From: VGMA01 sp964655475
GTDB taxonomy: Bacteria; Chlamydiota; Chlamydiia; Chlamydiales; VGMA01
Direction of reading: 5' to 3'
DNA: 64,000 nucleotides
Assembly: GCA_964655475.1 (NCBI GenBank)
Contig: CAZZMO010000002.1
Span: 91,152-155,151, forward strand
The position numbers and the translations under genes were made by a program. Positions within the stretch are counted from its first letter, which is position 1. Every line of letters begins with the position of its first letter. Below, piece by piece: positions 51,627 through 60,942 of this stretch. Below the pieces are notes generated by a model. It was not told the origin of the DNA, did not search any database, and saw only the letters and a list, made by a program, of their open reading frames with translations.

Positions 51627-53468
51627 TTGCACAAAATATTGATCGATGGAGAGTGGTTTACAGATGAAAAAAAACGGAAAGTGATCTTCCGCGGCTCGAA
51701 TGTAAGTTGCAAATTACCAAATAGCGTGGATCCAATCTCTTTTACTGGTATTCCCTTTCCTATCGAAGAAGCAAAAGAACACTTTCAGCGCCTCCGTTAC
51801 TGGGGATTCAACTGCCTTCGCTACACAGTTACTTGGGAATCAGTCGAACATGAAGGTCCTGGTATTTATGACTATAGATTCTTACATTACTTAAGTCAGA
51901 TCTTAGAAGAAGCCTGCAATCAAGGCCTCTACGTCTTCATCGATTTCCACCAAGATGTCTGGAGCCGCTTTACAGGGGGATGTGGAGCCCCTGCGTGGAC
52001 ATTAGAAAAAGCTGGCTTTAACATCAATGCGCTCGAAACGACAGGTGCAGCTCTTCTTCCTAAAATGAACCAAAATTCGATGAATCACCTCCTTTGGGTC
52101 ACAAACGCCTTCAAACTCGCTACCGCCACAATGTTCACCCTCTTCTTTGGAGGGCACATTTTTGCCCCTAAACTCCTAGTAGAAGGGGAGAATATCCAAT
52201 TTTTTCTCCAACGACATTACATGAATGCGATGAAAGAAGTTGCAAAAACTGTCAAACATCTCCCCAATATCATCGGTTTTGACATCATGAATGAACCTCT
52301 ACGAGGCTACATTCAGTGGAAAGACCTCAGACAATATGAAGGGTTTCTCTCCCTTGACTTTGCTCCCACACCCTTTCAAAGCATGCTTCTCGGAATGGGG
52401 GAGTCACAAGTTGTTGAATTTTGGAAGAAGACCCCTTTTGGCATCAAAAGAACAGGACTTCGCCTCTTTGATCCTGAAAAACAGAAAGCGTGGAAGACAA
52501 ACTGCATCTGGAGAGAACATGGCGTCTGGGATTTCAATAACAAAAATGATCCCGTCCTCCTCATTCCTGACTACTTCCTATACTATCAAAATAGAAGAGT
52601 TCGCTTTAGTGAAGACTTCTACCGCCCTTTCATTAGGTCGGTCTCTGAGACAATCAGAACAATTCAGCCAGAAACAATCATCTTCATCGAAAATGAAATC
52701 CATCGAAAGCCCCCCGTCTGGGGCGTTCAGGACCCTACCAACATCGTTTTTTCAACCCACTGGTATGATGGCTACGTCCTTGCACTGAAAAAGTTCAGCT
52801 CCTTTCTAGCCGTTGATGGACTCAAGAAGAAATGGCTCATTGCACTCCCTAAATGGATGCGCCGCTTTTTTGCAATGCAGGTCAGCCGCCTTCAATCCTT
52901 TGCCAGAGAGCGGATCGGTAGAGTGCCTACCATGATTACAGAATTCGGCATCGCTTTTGATATGCATGAAAAGAAAGCCTACCGAACAGGAAATTTTTCC
53001 AAACAAGTAAAAGCCCTCCATCGCTCATTTCTCGCAATCGAAGACAACATGCTCTCCTGCACTATCTGGAATTATTTTGCAGGTCATAGCAAAGAACAAG
53101 GAGATCATTGGAATAACGAAGACCTTTCCATCTATAGCGCCGATCAAGATGGAAATAAAGATGATCCCTATTATGGAGCGAGAGCCAAAGATGCCCTCAT
53201 CCGCCCCTATCCCGTTTACACACCAGGCATCCCTCAATCAATGTACTTCGACATCAAACGAAAAGCCTTCCATTTTACCTACCTATCAGATGATAAAGCA
53301 GAAGGGCCTCTCGAGATCTTTCTTCCCCATCTTCACTTTCAAGGTGAGTTAGAAGTTACCGTTTCCAACGGCACATTCAGGTTAGACCTTGAAAATCAAC
53401 GTTTCTACTACACCCACAACAAACAAAATGTGATACACATTATTTCAATCAAAAACATAAAGTCTTAA
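51627..53468 (+). CDS. GH5 glycosidase, endoglycoceramidase/steryl-glucosidase-like
   Basis: A 613-residue (beta/alpha)8 glycosidase of clan A. DFHQDVWSRFTGGCGAPAWTLE and FDIMNEPLRGYI (acid/base Glu about residue 223) are the pattern of the fungal glucosylceramidase/steryl-glucosidase branch of GH5; ITEFG supplies the nucleophile (about residue 439). The last about 80 residues form a beta domain. There is no obvious signal peptide, so any export would use a non-classical route. The start is TTG 51627 with AGAGG 7 bases upstream. Glycolipids of a eukaryotic host are a plausible substrate. Confidence 0.85.
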   Translation: MHKILIDGEWFTDEKKRKVIFRGSNVSCKLPNSVDPISFTGIPFPIEEAKEHFQRLRYWGFNCLRYTVTWESVEHEGPGIYDYRFLHYLSQILEEACNQGLYVFIDFHQDVWSRFTGGCGAPAWTLEKAGFNINALETTGAALLPKMNQNSMNHLLWVTNAFKLATATMFTLFFGGHIFAPKLLVEGENIQFFLQRHYMNAMKEVAKTVKHLPNIIGFDIMNEPLRGYIQWKDLRQYEGFLSLDFAPTPFQSMLLGMGESQVVEFWKKTPFGIKRTGLRLFDPEKQKAWKTNCIWREHGVWDFNNKNDPVLLIPDYFLYYQNRRVRFSEDFYRPFIRSVSETIRTIQPETIIFIENEIHRKPPVWGVQDPTNIVFSTHWYDGYVLALKKFSSFLAVDGLKKKWLIALPKWMRRFFAMQVSRLQSFARERIGRVPTMITEFGIAFDMHEKKAYRTGNFSKQVKALHRSFLAIEDNMLSCTIWNYFAGHSKEQGDHWNNEDLSIYSADQDGNKDDPYYGARAKDALIRPYPVYTPGIPQSMYFDIKRKAFHFTYLSDDKAEGPLEIFLPHLHFQGELEVTVSNGTFRLDLENQRFYYTHNKQNVIHIISIKNIKS

Positions 53469-53599
53469 AGACTGTCTATGAGCTAAGACTTGGTCAGTAT
53501 TGAGAACTTAGCTAAATCTTATTCTTATACTGCAGGAGAGAAACCAGGCAGCAGAAAGCGAACTCCACCTGTTAGAGATTACGTTCACATCGGCTAGAC

Positions 53600-54931
53600 T
53601 TAAGCTAATGAACCCATGGGGTGCCAGGGAGGAAGAACGACAGGGTTCTTTCTCTCTAGTTCAATGATTGCCTTGGGGAGGAAGCGTTTATGGATGGCGA
53701 CTTCGTAGACATACTGGTCAAACCAGGTGTCTGTCATGATGAAGAAGCCATCTTTTCCTACATCTTTGCCCCAGCTGTTTTCGACGCGCCATTTTGTGGG
53801 TTGATGATCGACGATATCGACACCATTGATGAGCATAGCGTGAGTCATTCTTGATTCCCCATACTCAAGGCGTTGCTGTTTTGTCATCGGAAAGTTCGTG
53901 CCAAAAAAGGAATTGTATTCGAATAGCTCTAAGTCCATGATGCCGTGGTCGCGATGAAACGATTGTCCTACATCGCAGCCGAACCAAACAGGCTCATCTT
54001 TTTGGAGTGAAGCGATCGTGTATTCTTTGAGCTTTTCGATCGGCAGGTTGACATAGCGAACGATATCGCCCTCAACTACGTTGCCAAGAAACTGAACAGT
54101 AAACACTTCGTTATAAGGTGTGTCTCTCATGGGGCAGTTAATCAAACAGACATAATCAGATAGATCTGCAGGAACATGTTCTTTGAGGAACAAATGGGGG
54201 GTAAGGTTTTTAAATGAGTGAAACTTGTGGTGTTTATCGTAAAATTCCCAATGAAAAGTAGTTGGAGGTGTGCCTAAAAAGGACTGAAGCATGTTGTGAA
54301 CCACTTTTAGCATGCTAGCCTTCACTTTAGTGAGCTCTTCTTGACTCTTTCTTGCTCTCACTAACTCTCTCAATTCTAGAGCGAATTCTCTTAGTTTTTT
54401 AAGAAGGAGGTTATTCATGATCGCTGTATTTTGACTCTGGAAGGTATCGGGCATTGCTGATTTCGGCACGAGTCCATATTTATGAACGAGATTGATGAAC
54501 ATATGCCACTGTCCACCATCTCCTAGGGGTGAGTCTAAAAGAAACATGAGGTTTCTAGAGTCGTAGGGCTCTTCTGCAGTAGTGAGAATGTTTTCTAAGA
54601 AGAGGTTCGTCTTTTCGAGTTTATCGAAGAACATGAGATAGTTTTGAGAAAATTCAAACTGGTCAATATTGTACTTGCGCCCCATTAGAATTCTTAAAAG
54701 ATTCGTGGCCGCAAAGATCCAGCACCTTCCACTCTGCTTTTGATGAGTCGCTTTCATCTCGTGGGAGACCACCTTTGAAAAGTGGTGATCAATCGCTCTA
54801 AAGCGCTCCCATTTCATTGCAGTATCTTGGATTTTAGAATGAAGAAAAGCGCTCTGAGCGATCTTTAATGTGGGGCTTTCTTGGAAAGCACGCTCAAATC
54901 CGTCCAACATCTCTTGAGAAATATTCTTCAT
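53600..54931 (-). CDS. C1-family aminopeptidase (PepC/bleomycin hydrolase-like)
   Basis: A 443-residue papain-like cysteine peptidase of the bleomycin hydrolase family, which trims peptides in a self-compartmentalising hexamer. The nucleophile is in QKQSGRCWIFAATN (about residue 67), the histidine in MTHAMLINGVDI and the asparagine in VENSWGKD. The C-terminal tail that caps the active site in this family is present. It would recycle amino acids from small peptides. No signal peptide, so cytosolic or secreted by an unrecognised route. Confidence 0.92.
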   Translation of the reverse strand: MKNISQEMLDGFERAFQESPTLKIAQSAFLHSKIQDTAMKWERFRAIDHHFSKVVSHEMKATHQKQSGRCWIFAATNLLRILMGRKYNIDQFEFSQNYLMFFDKLEKTNLFLENILTTAEEPYDSRNLMFLLDSPLGDGGQWHMFINLVHKYGLVPKSAMPDTFQSQNTAIMNNLLLKKLREFALELRELVRARKSQEELTKVKASMLKVVHNMLQSFLGTPPTTFHWEFYDKHHKFHSFKNLTPHLFLKEHVPADLSDYVCLINCPMRDTPYNEVFTVQFLGNVVEGDIVRYVNLPIEKLKEYTIASLQKDEPVWFGCDVGQSFHRDHGIMDLELFEYNSFFGTNFPMTKQQRLEYGESRMTHAMLINGVDIVDHQPTKWRVENSWGKDVGKDGFFIMTDTWFDQYVYEVAIHKRFLPKAIIELERKNPVVLPPWHPMGSLA

Positions 54932-54949
54932 GTCTTTTTTCCAATTGTT

Positions 54950-56245
54950 TTATTTAATATATTGATTCCAAGTGCCATACGACTCATTGATCGGCCCTTT
55001 TCTCATTGAAAGGATGATCAAAAAGACTGCTACTGCCAAGTGGTTCCAGTGAAAACCCATAAAGCAGATAGCAAGAGCTAAAACGACATTAACAAAACGG
55101 ATCGTTCTTGTCACTTCTGCAAGAGAAATCATTGAAATTACCACAATCAACGCTCCAAACAAATGATCCATATCAGCTGTGAAACCTTTGATATGGAAAA
55201 CTGAAGGAGATAGCATGAGCCAAGCTCCTAAAATGACACTTAAAAGAAGATTCCATGTGAAACCTGCTCCAGTCAGCATTGACTGAATAACACGAAAGAA
55301 ATTTCCATAAAAGGTAGGAGTTCTTGTGTCATCTTTCATTCCTGGAAGTACTCCTCCTTTAAAGAAGGTTTTCCAGAATGGAAGGCCTGCTTTTTTTGCC
55401 ATGTGGAGAAACTGAAAGACTGCAATCATCTCATCGACCGTAAAAATCACCATGATGAGCATGCAGAATCCTGCAATGAGACAAAGCGTACACCATGCGT
55501 GAACTAACAGGGGCTGTAGAGTGATGAGAATGATACTTACAATCCCTAGAGGAACGACCAAAAGACCAAAAATGACCACCATCCAAGGCATGGTTCTCCA
55601 GCGGTTCGATCCCCCTTTGGCTCCCATGAGTGTTTCTAATGAGTAGGCCAGAGCTCCAAGACCTGCATCTGAGACAGGAAAAAAGCTCGCTACAGAAGAA
55701 GTGAGAACCTTTTTTGTACCAAGGCCAAAAAATGGATCCCAAATCTGATCGATGTAACCTAGTTGGAACGCTGCAAGATGCCTTGCAATGAACCAACCAA
55801 TACAACCACAAGCAATCACAGGAATGCGTTGATGCCAAGCTGATGGATTATAAGACCAACCGATCGGAAGCTCTTTTCCCTTTTCTTCGATCACGCCAGG
55901 AACTCCTGGGATCAAAAGTGAGAGGGCGATCACAAGAACGCCCACTAGAGTATCGTTTAGGTAGGAAATCGCATCAGGCGCCCAAAATAAAAGGGGGGCA
56001 AATTCAAGCCATATCCCTGCTAGAGTGAGTATCCATGGAGCTATAATGAATCGAGCTGACAAAGATAATAGACCAAATACAATCAAAATCGCACCAGTGA
56101 TGTAATCACTACTTCTCAAGATTTCGCTCTTGTAGCCAAAAGTACTGGGGCTACAGAGAAGCCAAAACCCCAAAAAGATCACTCCGAAAAACGCCCAGAG
56201 GTGTTTTTCATGTTGGATACTAAGCTGCTTTGTTTTTTCTTTCAT
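54950..56245 (-). CDS. Membrane protein with SPW repeats and a VKOR-like domain
   Basis: A 431-residue polytopic protein. The N-terminal 110 residues and the C-terminal 110 are SPW-type hydrophobic repeats (FWLLCSPSTFGY; AWLMLSPSVF). Between them lies a VKOR-like core of four helices: RIPVIACGCIG, DPFFG, FPVSDAGLGALAYSLE, WRTMPWMVVIFG and the redox motif WCTLC. VKOR proteins reoxidise quinone-linked disulphide systems. This domain order is shared with a known bacterial group. The gene overlaps the epimerase gene upstream by 26 bases (ATG region), so the two are coupled. Confidence 0.85.
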   Translation of the reverse strand: MKEKTKQLSIQHEKHLWAFFGVIFLGFWLLCSPSTFGYKSEILRSSDYITGAILIVFGLLSLSARFIIAPWILTLAGIWLEFAPLLFWAPDAISYLNDTLVGVLVIALSLLIPGVPGVIEEKGKELPIGWSYNPSAWHQRIPVIACGCIGWFIARHLAAFQLGYIDQIWDPFFGLGTKKVLTSSVASFFPVSDAGLGALAYSLETLMGAKGGSNRWRTMPWMVVIFGLLVVPLGIVSIILITLQPLLVHAWCTLCLIAGFCMLIMVIFTVDEMIAVFQFLHMAKKAGLPFWKTFFKGGVLPGMKDDTRTPTFYGNFFRVIQSMLTGAGFTWNLLLSVILGAWLMLSPSVFHIKGFTADMDHLFGALIVVISMISLAEVTRTIRFVNVVLALAICFMGFHWNHLAVAVFLIILSMRKGPINESYGTWNQYIK

Positions 56246-57347
56246 TCTTGTTAGAACCCTTTTTGGTGCGGCGCATGTAACCTTTTAAGTGTCTTGGTGG
56301 CTTTAGGCCATTCTTTTTATACCACTTCTCTGGATCTTGGAGCATCTTATCTAGCATGATCGGAAGATCTGTCGCTAGAGAATGCTGAAGCTTCCATCCA
56401 AGAACTCGCTTAGCTTTAGAGATGTCTAAAGCATAATGGTCATCTGCAAGGTCAATCATCCATGGTTTGATGAACGATTTCCCAAAAAGACCTAGACCCC
56501 AAGCTCCAATTTTTGCGACCCATTTTGGTACTCGATAAGTCTTGATTTCAGAACCGAAAAGTTTTTGGCTGATCGCCCTTTGAAGGTAATCGTAACTAAA
56601 GGTCTTATCTTCACCAATTTCAAGAACACACTCTTTAGGAAGCTCTCGTCTTTTCTCAAAAGCAAGGCACATCGCATTCACGAGATCATCCATATGCATG
56701 TAGCATGATCCATGAGAGATCTTTCCCGAATAGAGTTTAGCGGTCATTTGTCTTTCGAAAATACGGGTGATCTGCTGGCTGATGGGGATTGAGTGGCAAT
56801 CATCATCATAAACTCCAGCAATTCTCATCACAACAGATGGGATAGAGCCTCTTGTTTTGCGGATGACTTCTTCTGTCAAAACCTTTGACTTAGGATAGGC
56901 CCACTTAGGAACTACAGGCCACTTTTCATCGATTTTTTGATTGAGTTTACAAGGGGCATGAATAAGCATCGTAGAGGAAAACATAAACTGCTCAACTTCA
57001 AACTCTTGAAGGTGTTTTAATATCCGTTCAGTGCCACGAATAGTGATGTTTTCATAATTGTCAAAACGGAGATCATCGAAGCTGTAGTAAGCAGCCAAAT
57101 GGATGAATGCCGCAATTTTTGTTCCGTAGAAATTTTTGATGTGTAGAAAGGCCTGGGCTACACTTTCTTCACTTGCTACGTTGACAGGGACTAGCTCCTC
57201 GTTAGCTGCAGCATAAAGCGCTTTTAAAAGCTCGAATCCAACAATCGGATGGTCTGGGTAGCGCTCAGAACATTTTTTGATAAAACTGGCGCCAACACGA
57301 CCGGCGGAACCAGTGACAATAATAGGGGGTTTACTTCTATTTCGCAT
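56220..57347 (-). CDS. NAD(P)-dependent epimerase/dehydratase (extended SDR)
   Basis: A 375-residue extended SDR. The dinucleotide motif is IVTGSAGRVGASF, FIHLAAYYSF contains the usual HxAA, and the catalytic WAYPKSK holds the YxxxK pair. A basic tail (GYMRRTKKGSNKNERKNK) ends the protein. ATG 57347 follows AGGAGA 7 bases upstream; the longer frame to 57371 is less likely. It overlaps the VKOR/SPW gene downstream, and this pairing recurs in other bacteria, suggesting a shared membrane-redox or lipid process. Confidence 0.88.
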   Translation of the reverse strand: MRNRSKPPIIVTGSAGRVGASFIKKCSERYPDHPIVGFELLKALYAAANEELVPVNVASEESVAQAFLHIKNFYGTKIAAFIHLAAYYSFDDLRFDNYENITIRGTERILKHLQEFEVEQFMFSSTMLIHAPCKLNQKIDEKWPVVPKWAYPKSKVLTEEVIRKTRGSIPSVVMRIAGVYDDDCHSIPISQQITRIFERQMTAKLYSGKISHGSCYMHMDDLVNAMCLAFEKRRELPKECVLEIGEDKTFSYDYLQRAISQKLFGSEIKTYRVPKWVAKIGAWGLGLFGKSFIKPWMIDLADDHYALDISKAKRVLGWKLQHSLATDLPIMLDKMLQDPEKWYKKNGLKPPRHLKGYMRRTKKGSNKNERKNKAA

Positions 57348-57380
57348 AAGATCTCTCCTGATAAACCCCATATAGGTGTT

Positions 57381-59306
57381 TTAGAAATAAGATCCCATAA
57401 AAAATTTCTGACAGTTGAATTTTTTTTGCCCAGGACTAGATTCAATTCGTCTGTAGCAACCATCAGCTTCGAGTTCCCAGGATTGCTCTTCGTCAAAAAT
57501 ATTTGGAATCATAATCCCATGGAGAAGCTCTTTTTTGATCTCGAGATTTTCAATTTCGATTAGAGTTTCTACTCGATGTTCCAACGCTTCTGGCTTCCAA
57601 TTAGCTGAAGTGAGGTAGACCTTCGCATGCTCTGAAGGGAGAGAATGTCCATTTCCAAAGCAGAGAATTCTCGAGTGTTCAAGAAAACGCCCTATGATCG
57701 ATTTCACCCTAATATTTTCAGATAGCCCTTGAATACCAGGTCTTAATAGACAGATAGCTCTTGCAATGATATCAATCTGAACCCCTGCTCTACTTGCATC
57801 ATAGAGAGCATCGATGACTTCAAGATCAGTCAGCGCGATCGTTTTAATCCAAATTGAAGCAGGTTTTGACTCCTTTGCTAACTGAATTTCTTTTGCGATA
57901 TCCTTTAAGAGAGTCTCTTTAATATGAGATGGGGGAGAGTAGGGGAAGACCTTATGTGCGATATTATAGATCGTTTTACCCGTCGACATAAATCCTATAT
58001 CAGAATAGACTTTAGCCGTCTCAGTGTTGTAATTACCTGTGCTTAAATGGGTATAGTAGACAACCTTTTCCCCTTCTTTTCTCGCAACTGTGAGTGCCTT
58101 TCCGTGAGTGAGCTTTTCCGAACATCCAAGGAGCACATCCACCCCAACATTTTCGAGCTCTTTTACAAACTCTACATTCTGTTTTTCATCACCAAGAGCT
58201 CGTAGCTCTATCAATACGACGACCTTTTTCCCTTGCTTGGCCCCTTTTTTGAGAAGATCGATGAAAGCCTGGTTCGTGCGAAAGAGAGAGACTCTGATTT
58301 CTTGGACTAGAGGGTCATGAATAGCCTCTTCGAGAAACTTCGTCAAAATTTCAAAAGAATCGTAAGGGTGGTGCAAGATGATGTCTTGTTTTTTTAGCAG
58401 CTGGAAGAGATTCTCATAAGGTTTCTTTCCATGAAAAGGAGGGTATAAGAGATCTAAACGGTTCGGCAGCATCACCGTTCTAAAATCATCCATTTTCATC
58501 GTGTTCATAATTTTGATCGGTTTTGTCTTCGTAGCTTTCAAGCTCTTCATGATCCAACGTGTTAACTTTTTAGAGGTGTAGGCAAACATTCTAACAAGAA
58601 CGATCGGCGCACATTCCCGCTTTTGGATCGCTTTATTGACAGAGGCTTTGGTATAAGCATCTACCTTCTTATATTTTCGAATCGCATAGAAAAGAGTATA
58701 TTCATGTACTTCCTTAGATGGGAAAAGGGCGTGGATTAAAGAATCGAGAATCTCTTCTAATAGGAGGAAGCGGACCTCACCTTGAGGACCATCAGGCAAA
58801 CGGGTCAGTCTTTGAAAATGGCGGGGCAGAGGAATCAATCTCTTTTCATCCCCAAAATCGATAGCCAAGGTCAGGGTAGAGTCAGGGACGCAGCGGAAGC
58901 TTTCCAGTGGAAATGGAGTAATGTAGGGCGCTAAAATGGGATAGTCAGCCTCAGTAAGCTCGTTTGCTGATACGAGAAAGATGTTTTCTTTACCTAGTTC
59001 AATGAGGATCTTCAGCCAAACGCGTTCCTGATCGTTCATAAAAGATTGAATTTCAGAGTACATGAAGGGAACTTCTCGAACCTTGTCACTAATGAATTCA
59101 TCCAACATGGTTGAAGTGATGGCCAAAAAATGGATCCTTTCAAAAATGGGAACCTCTCTATTGTCTGCCTCTTCTAATATCCGATAGAGCATCTCCATCC
59201 AGGAATTTCGCTCTTTTAGAAAGCGGCGTGGAGAATGGTCAAAGCAACCATCTTCTATGAAAGGGACTCTGACTGAATCGAATAGATTCTCTATAAATTC
59301 AAACAT
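57381..59306 (-). CDS. ppk: Polyphosphate kinase 1
   Basis: A 641-residue PPK1 that polymerises ATP gamma-phosphate into polyphosphate. The N-terminal helical domain (FLAITSTMLDEFI) is followed by a central domain and two C-terminal PLD-like domains. The phosphorylated histidine is in HLSTGNYN (about residue 425) and the second conserved histidine in FLEHSRI (about residue 585). The length is a little below that of E. coli Ppk (688). Polyphosphate may be an energy and phosphate reserve of the extracellular form. It is probably co-transcribed with the epimerase gene 33 bases downstream. Confidence 0.95.
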   Translation of the reverse strand: MFEFIENLFDSVRVPFIEDGCFDHSPRRFLKERNSWMEMLYRILEEADNREVPIFERIHFLAITSTMLDEFISDKVREVPFMYSEIQSFMNDQERVWLKILIELGKENIFLVSANELTEADYPILAPYITPFPLESFRCVPDSTLTLAIDFGDEKRLIPLPRHFQRLTRLPDGPQGEVRFLLLEEILDSLIHALFPSKEVHEYTLFYAIRKYKKVDAYTKASVNKAIQKRECAPIVLVRMFAYTSKKLTRWIMKSLKATKTKPIKIMNTMKMDDFRTVMLPNRLDLLYPPFHGKKPYENLFQLLKKQDIILHHPYDSFEILTKFLEEAIHDPLVQEIRVSLFRTNQAFIDLLKKGAKQGKKVVVLIELRALGDEKQNVEFVKELENVGVDVLLGCSEKLTHGKALTVARKEGEKVVYYTHLSTGNYNTETAKVYSDIGFMSTGKTIYNIAHKVFPYSPPSHIKETLLKDIAKEIQLAKESKPASIWIKTIALTDLEVIDALYDASRAGVQIDIIARAICLLRPGIQGLSENIRVKSIIGRFLEHSRILCFGNGHSLPSEHAKVYLTSANWKPEALEHRVETLIEIENLEIKKELLHGIMIPNIFDEEQSWELEADGCYRRIESSPGQKKFNCQKFFMGSYF

Positions 59307-59329
59307 AACAATAATTATCAGACGTTATA

Positions 59330-60802
59330 TTAAAACCAGCCCAAAGCCTTGACGGAGCCAAGACCAACTATCTTTCCACGACTTACAATGAGGAAATAAT
59401 CACCTTTATGGATAGATTCCCGTTTTTCAAGTTTTACACCCTTCAGGCTACCTTGACCTTGGTAAGAGGGAAATAGCGCCTTAAAGGCCCCTTTGACGGG
59501 TCGGACCTGAGCTAAGAGCTTTGGCTTAAGGTTTTTTCTCTTCCGAATCTTGATTGAATCGAGAATGATTCGGTTCGTTACGTATAGATCGAGTTTTTCA
59601 AAAAATGTTTCCGAACATACCTCATGATTGTCGATTTCCAGAATCGGTACAGTATCTATTAAGAGTTCTACTTTTTTTAACCATTTCCTGATCTCTTGAA
59701 TCTTCTGCTCGACAACCTCCCGATCGATCCCTTGAACCCCAGTAACACAAATAACGATGTGCTGCACTTCAGCTGCGCGAATGAGAAAGAGCTTTTCCAA
59801 GAGAGCTCTAGAGAGTGTCGTATTCAATGGAACCGCAAACACAGCGCCATCTAATGACTTAGCATGAGTTAGTTGCTCTTGAACATCACCTGCAAAAGAA
59901 ACAATTTCATACGTTCTTCCAGGCCTTCCTTCTCTTTCGATCTTCCCTTTCTTATCAGTCCCAAAAAAGGCAATCTTCAATGGCAATTTCTGTATAAGCC
60001 CCGCATGGTATGCGATTAATTGATGATTTTCCAAATAGGAAGAGCGGCTCCAACTGAAGATCATTTGGGGCTCAATATGGGAAAAGTGCAAATTACGAGT
60101 GACAGATGGGGGAAGATTAGGGACAATGTCTGCGCTATTTATCATACTCCAGTAGACAAAGTGGCGCTCTTTACTTTTCATAAGATATTGAACTGCATTT
60201 GCGTAGAAAGGACTCCCCGCTCTTGGACTTGCAAAGTTATAGTTGATGATGTTGTTTTTTGGATAGAGAAGAGCTAAGTCAACGGTAATGAAATTTGCTA
60301 TCGCAGCCCCTAAGCTATGCCCTGTAATATAGATCTCTCTATTGGGGGCTTCTGCTAATAGATGACTTACCTCTTCTCTCACTTGCTCTTGCAAGGAATG
60401 AGTCTCTTTAGGATCTCTCTTCGTATAGACATTCCAAAATCCATCATGGACACGGGGACGGATTCCGAGTGTTGGGATATCGATGACTTTTTGTGCGAGG
60501 TTAGCATCTGCAAGCCAATCTTGCCACTCTAAAGTCCCCCTAATTGCGATGACAATAGGATTAGCCTCAAGGTCCTTAGCATTTATTGTCCCAATATATC
60601 CAGCATAGGGCCCTAGTTTTGAAGCGGACGCATACCAACTCAGCTGCTTTTCCTGTTCCACCTCAGCAGGATAACTCGTCCACCCATAAAACTGATTGTG
60701 AGCATAGGCAGAGGCATTCATCAGCCATGCAGCAACTGACTTATCAAAATCGCCCCCCTTTTGCCTCTTAAAAGAATACTGATCGTAGACAGGAATCACC
60801 AT
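59330..60802 (-). CDS. Class 3 lipase fused to a degenerate EF-Tu-like module
   Basis: A 490-residue chimera. Residues about 1-290 are a class 3 lipase: the oxyanion region VIAIRGTLEWQDWL, the nucleophile in GHSLGAAIANF (about residue 160), the acid in NSADIVPNLPP and the His in LIAYHAG. Residues about 296-490 look like a compressed EF-Tu: RTYEIVSFAG matches RHYAHVDCPG; DGAVFAVPL matches DGAILVV; RAAEVQHIVICVTGVQGID matches RQVGVPYIIVFLNKCDMVD; and the end, SRGKIVGLGSVKAL, matches GGRTVGAGVVAKVL. The DxxG and NKxD residues are lost, so GTP binding is unlikely. No signal peptide is seen. The lipase assignment is strong; the second module is my inference. Confidence 0.88.
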   Translation of the reverse strand: MVIPVYDQYSFKRQKGGDFDKSVAAWLMNASAYAHNQFYGWTSYPAEVEQEKQLSWYASASKLGPYAGYIGTINAKDLEANPIVIAIRGTLEWQDWLADANLAQKVIDIPTLGIRPRVHDGFWNVYTKRDPKETHSLQEQVREEVSHLLAEAPNREIYITGHSLGAAIANFITVDLALLYPKNNIINYNFASPRAGSPFYANAVQYLMKSKERHFVYWSMINSADIVPNLPPSVTRNLHFSHIEPQMIFSWSRSSYLENHQLIAYHAGLIQKLPLKIAFFGTDKKGKIEREGRPGRTYEIVSFAGDVQEQLTHAKSLDGAVFAVPLNTTLSRALLEKLFLIRAAEVQHIVICVTGVQGIDREVVEQKIQEIRKWLKKVELLIDTVPILEIDNHEVCSETFFEKLDLYVTNRIILDSIKIRKRKNLKPKLLAQVRPVKGAFKALFPSYQGQGSLKGVKLEKRESIHKGDYFLIVSRGKIVGLGSVKALGWF

Positions 60803-60942
60803 GCAAAGAACCTTTTTTCTTTACATTTTAGCAAACCCCAACCTATCAACCATTAACAAGCTGTAAATCAGAGCGTTTGCTCAGATAATTTGTTGTTCTG
60901 CTGTTCAGATCTGTAGATGATATCAAGCTAGGAATTCTATAC

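Noticed and set aside
52291..52788. 165-codon frame on the plus strand
   Set aside because: It lies inside the GH5 gene in another frame; GH5 motifs run through the whole stretch.
53469..53599. Possible gene or RNA between the GH5 and PepC-like genes
   Set aside because: Only a weak 5-bp hairpin (AGTCT-TAA-AGACT) without T-run and no coding frame.
55431..55838. 135-codon minus-strand frame
   Set aside because: It is an alternative frame of the VKOR/SPW membrane protein gene.
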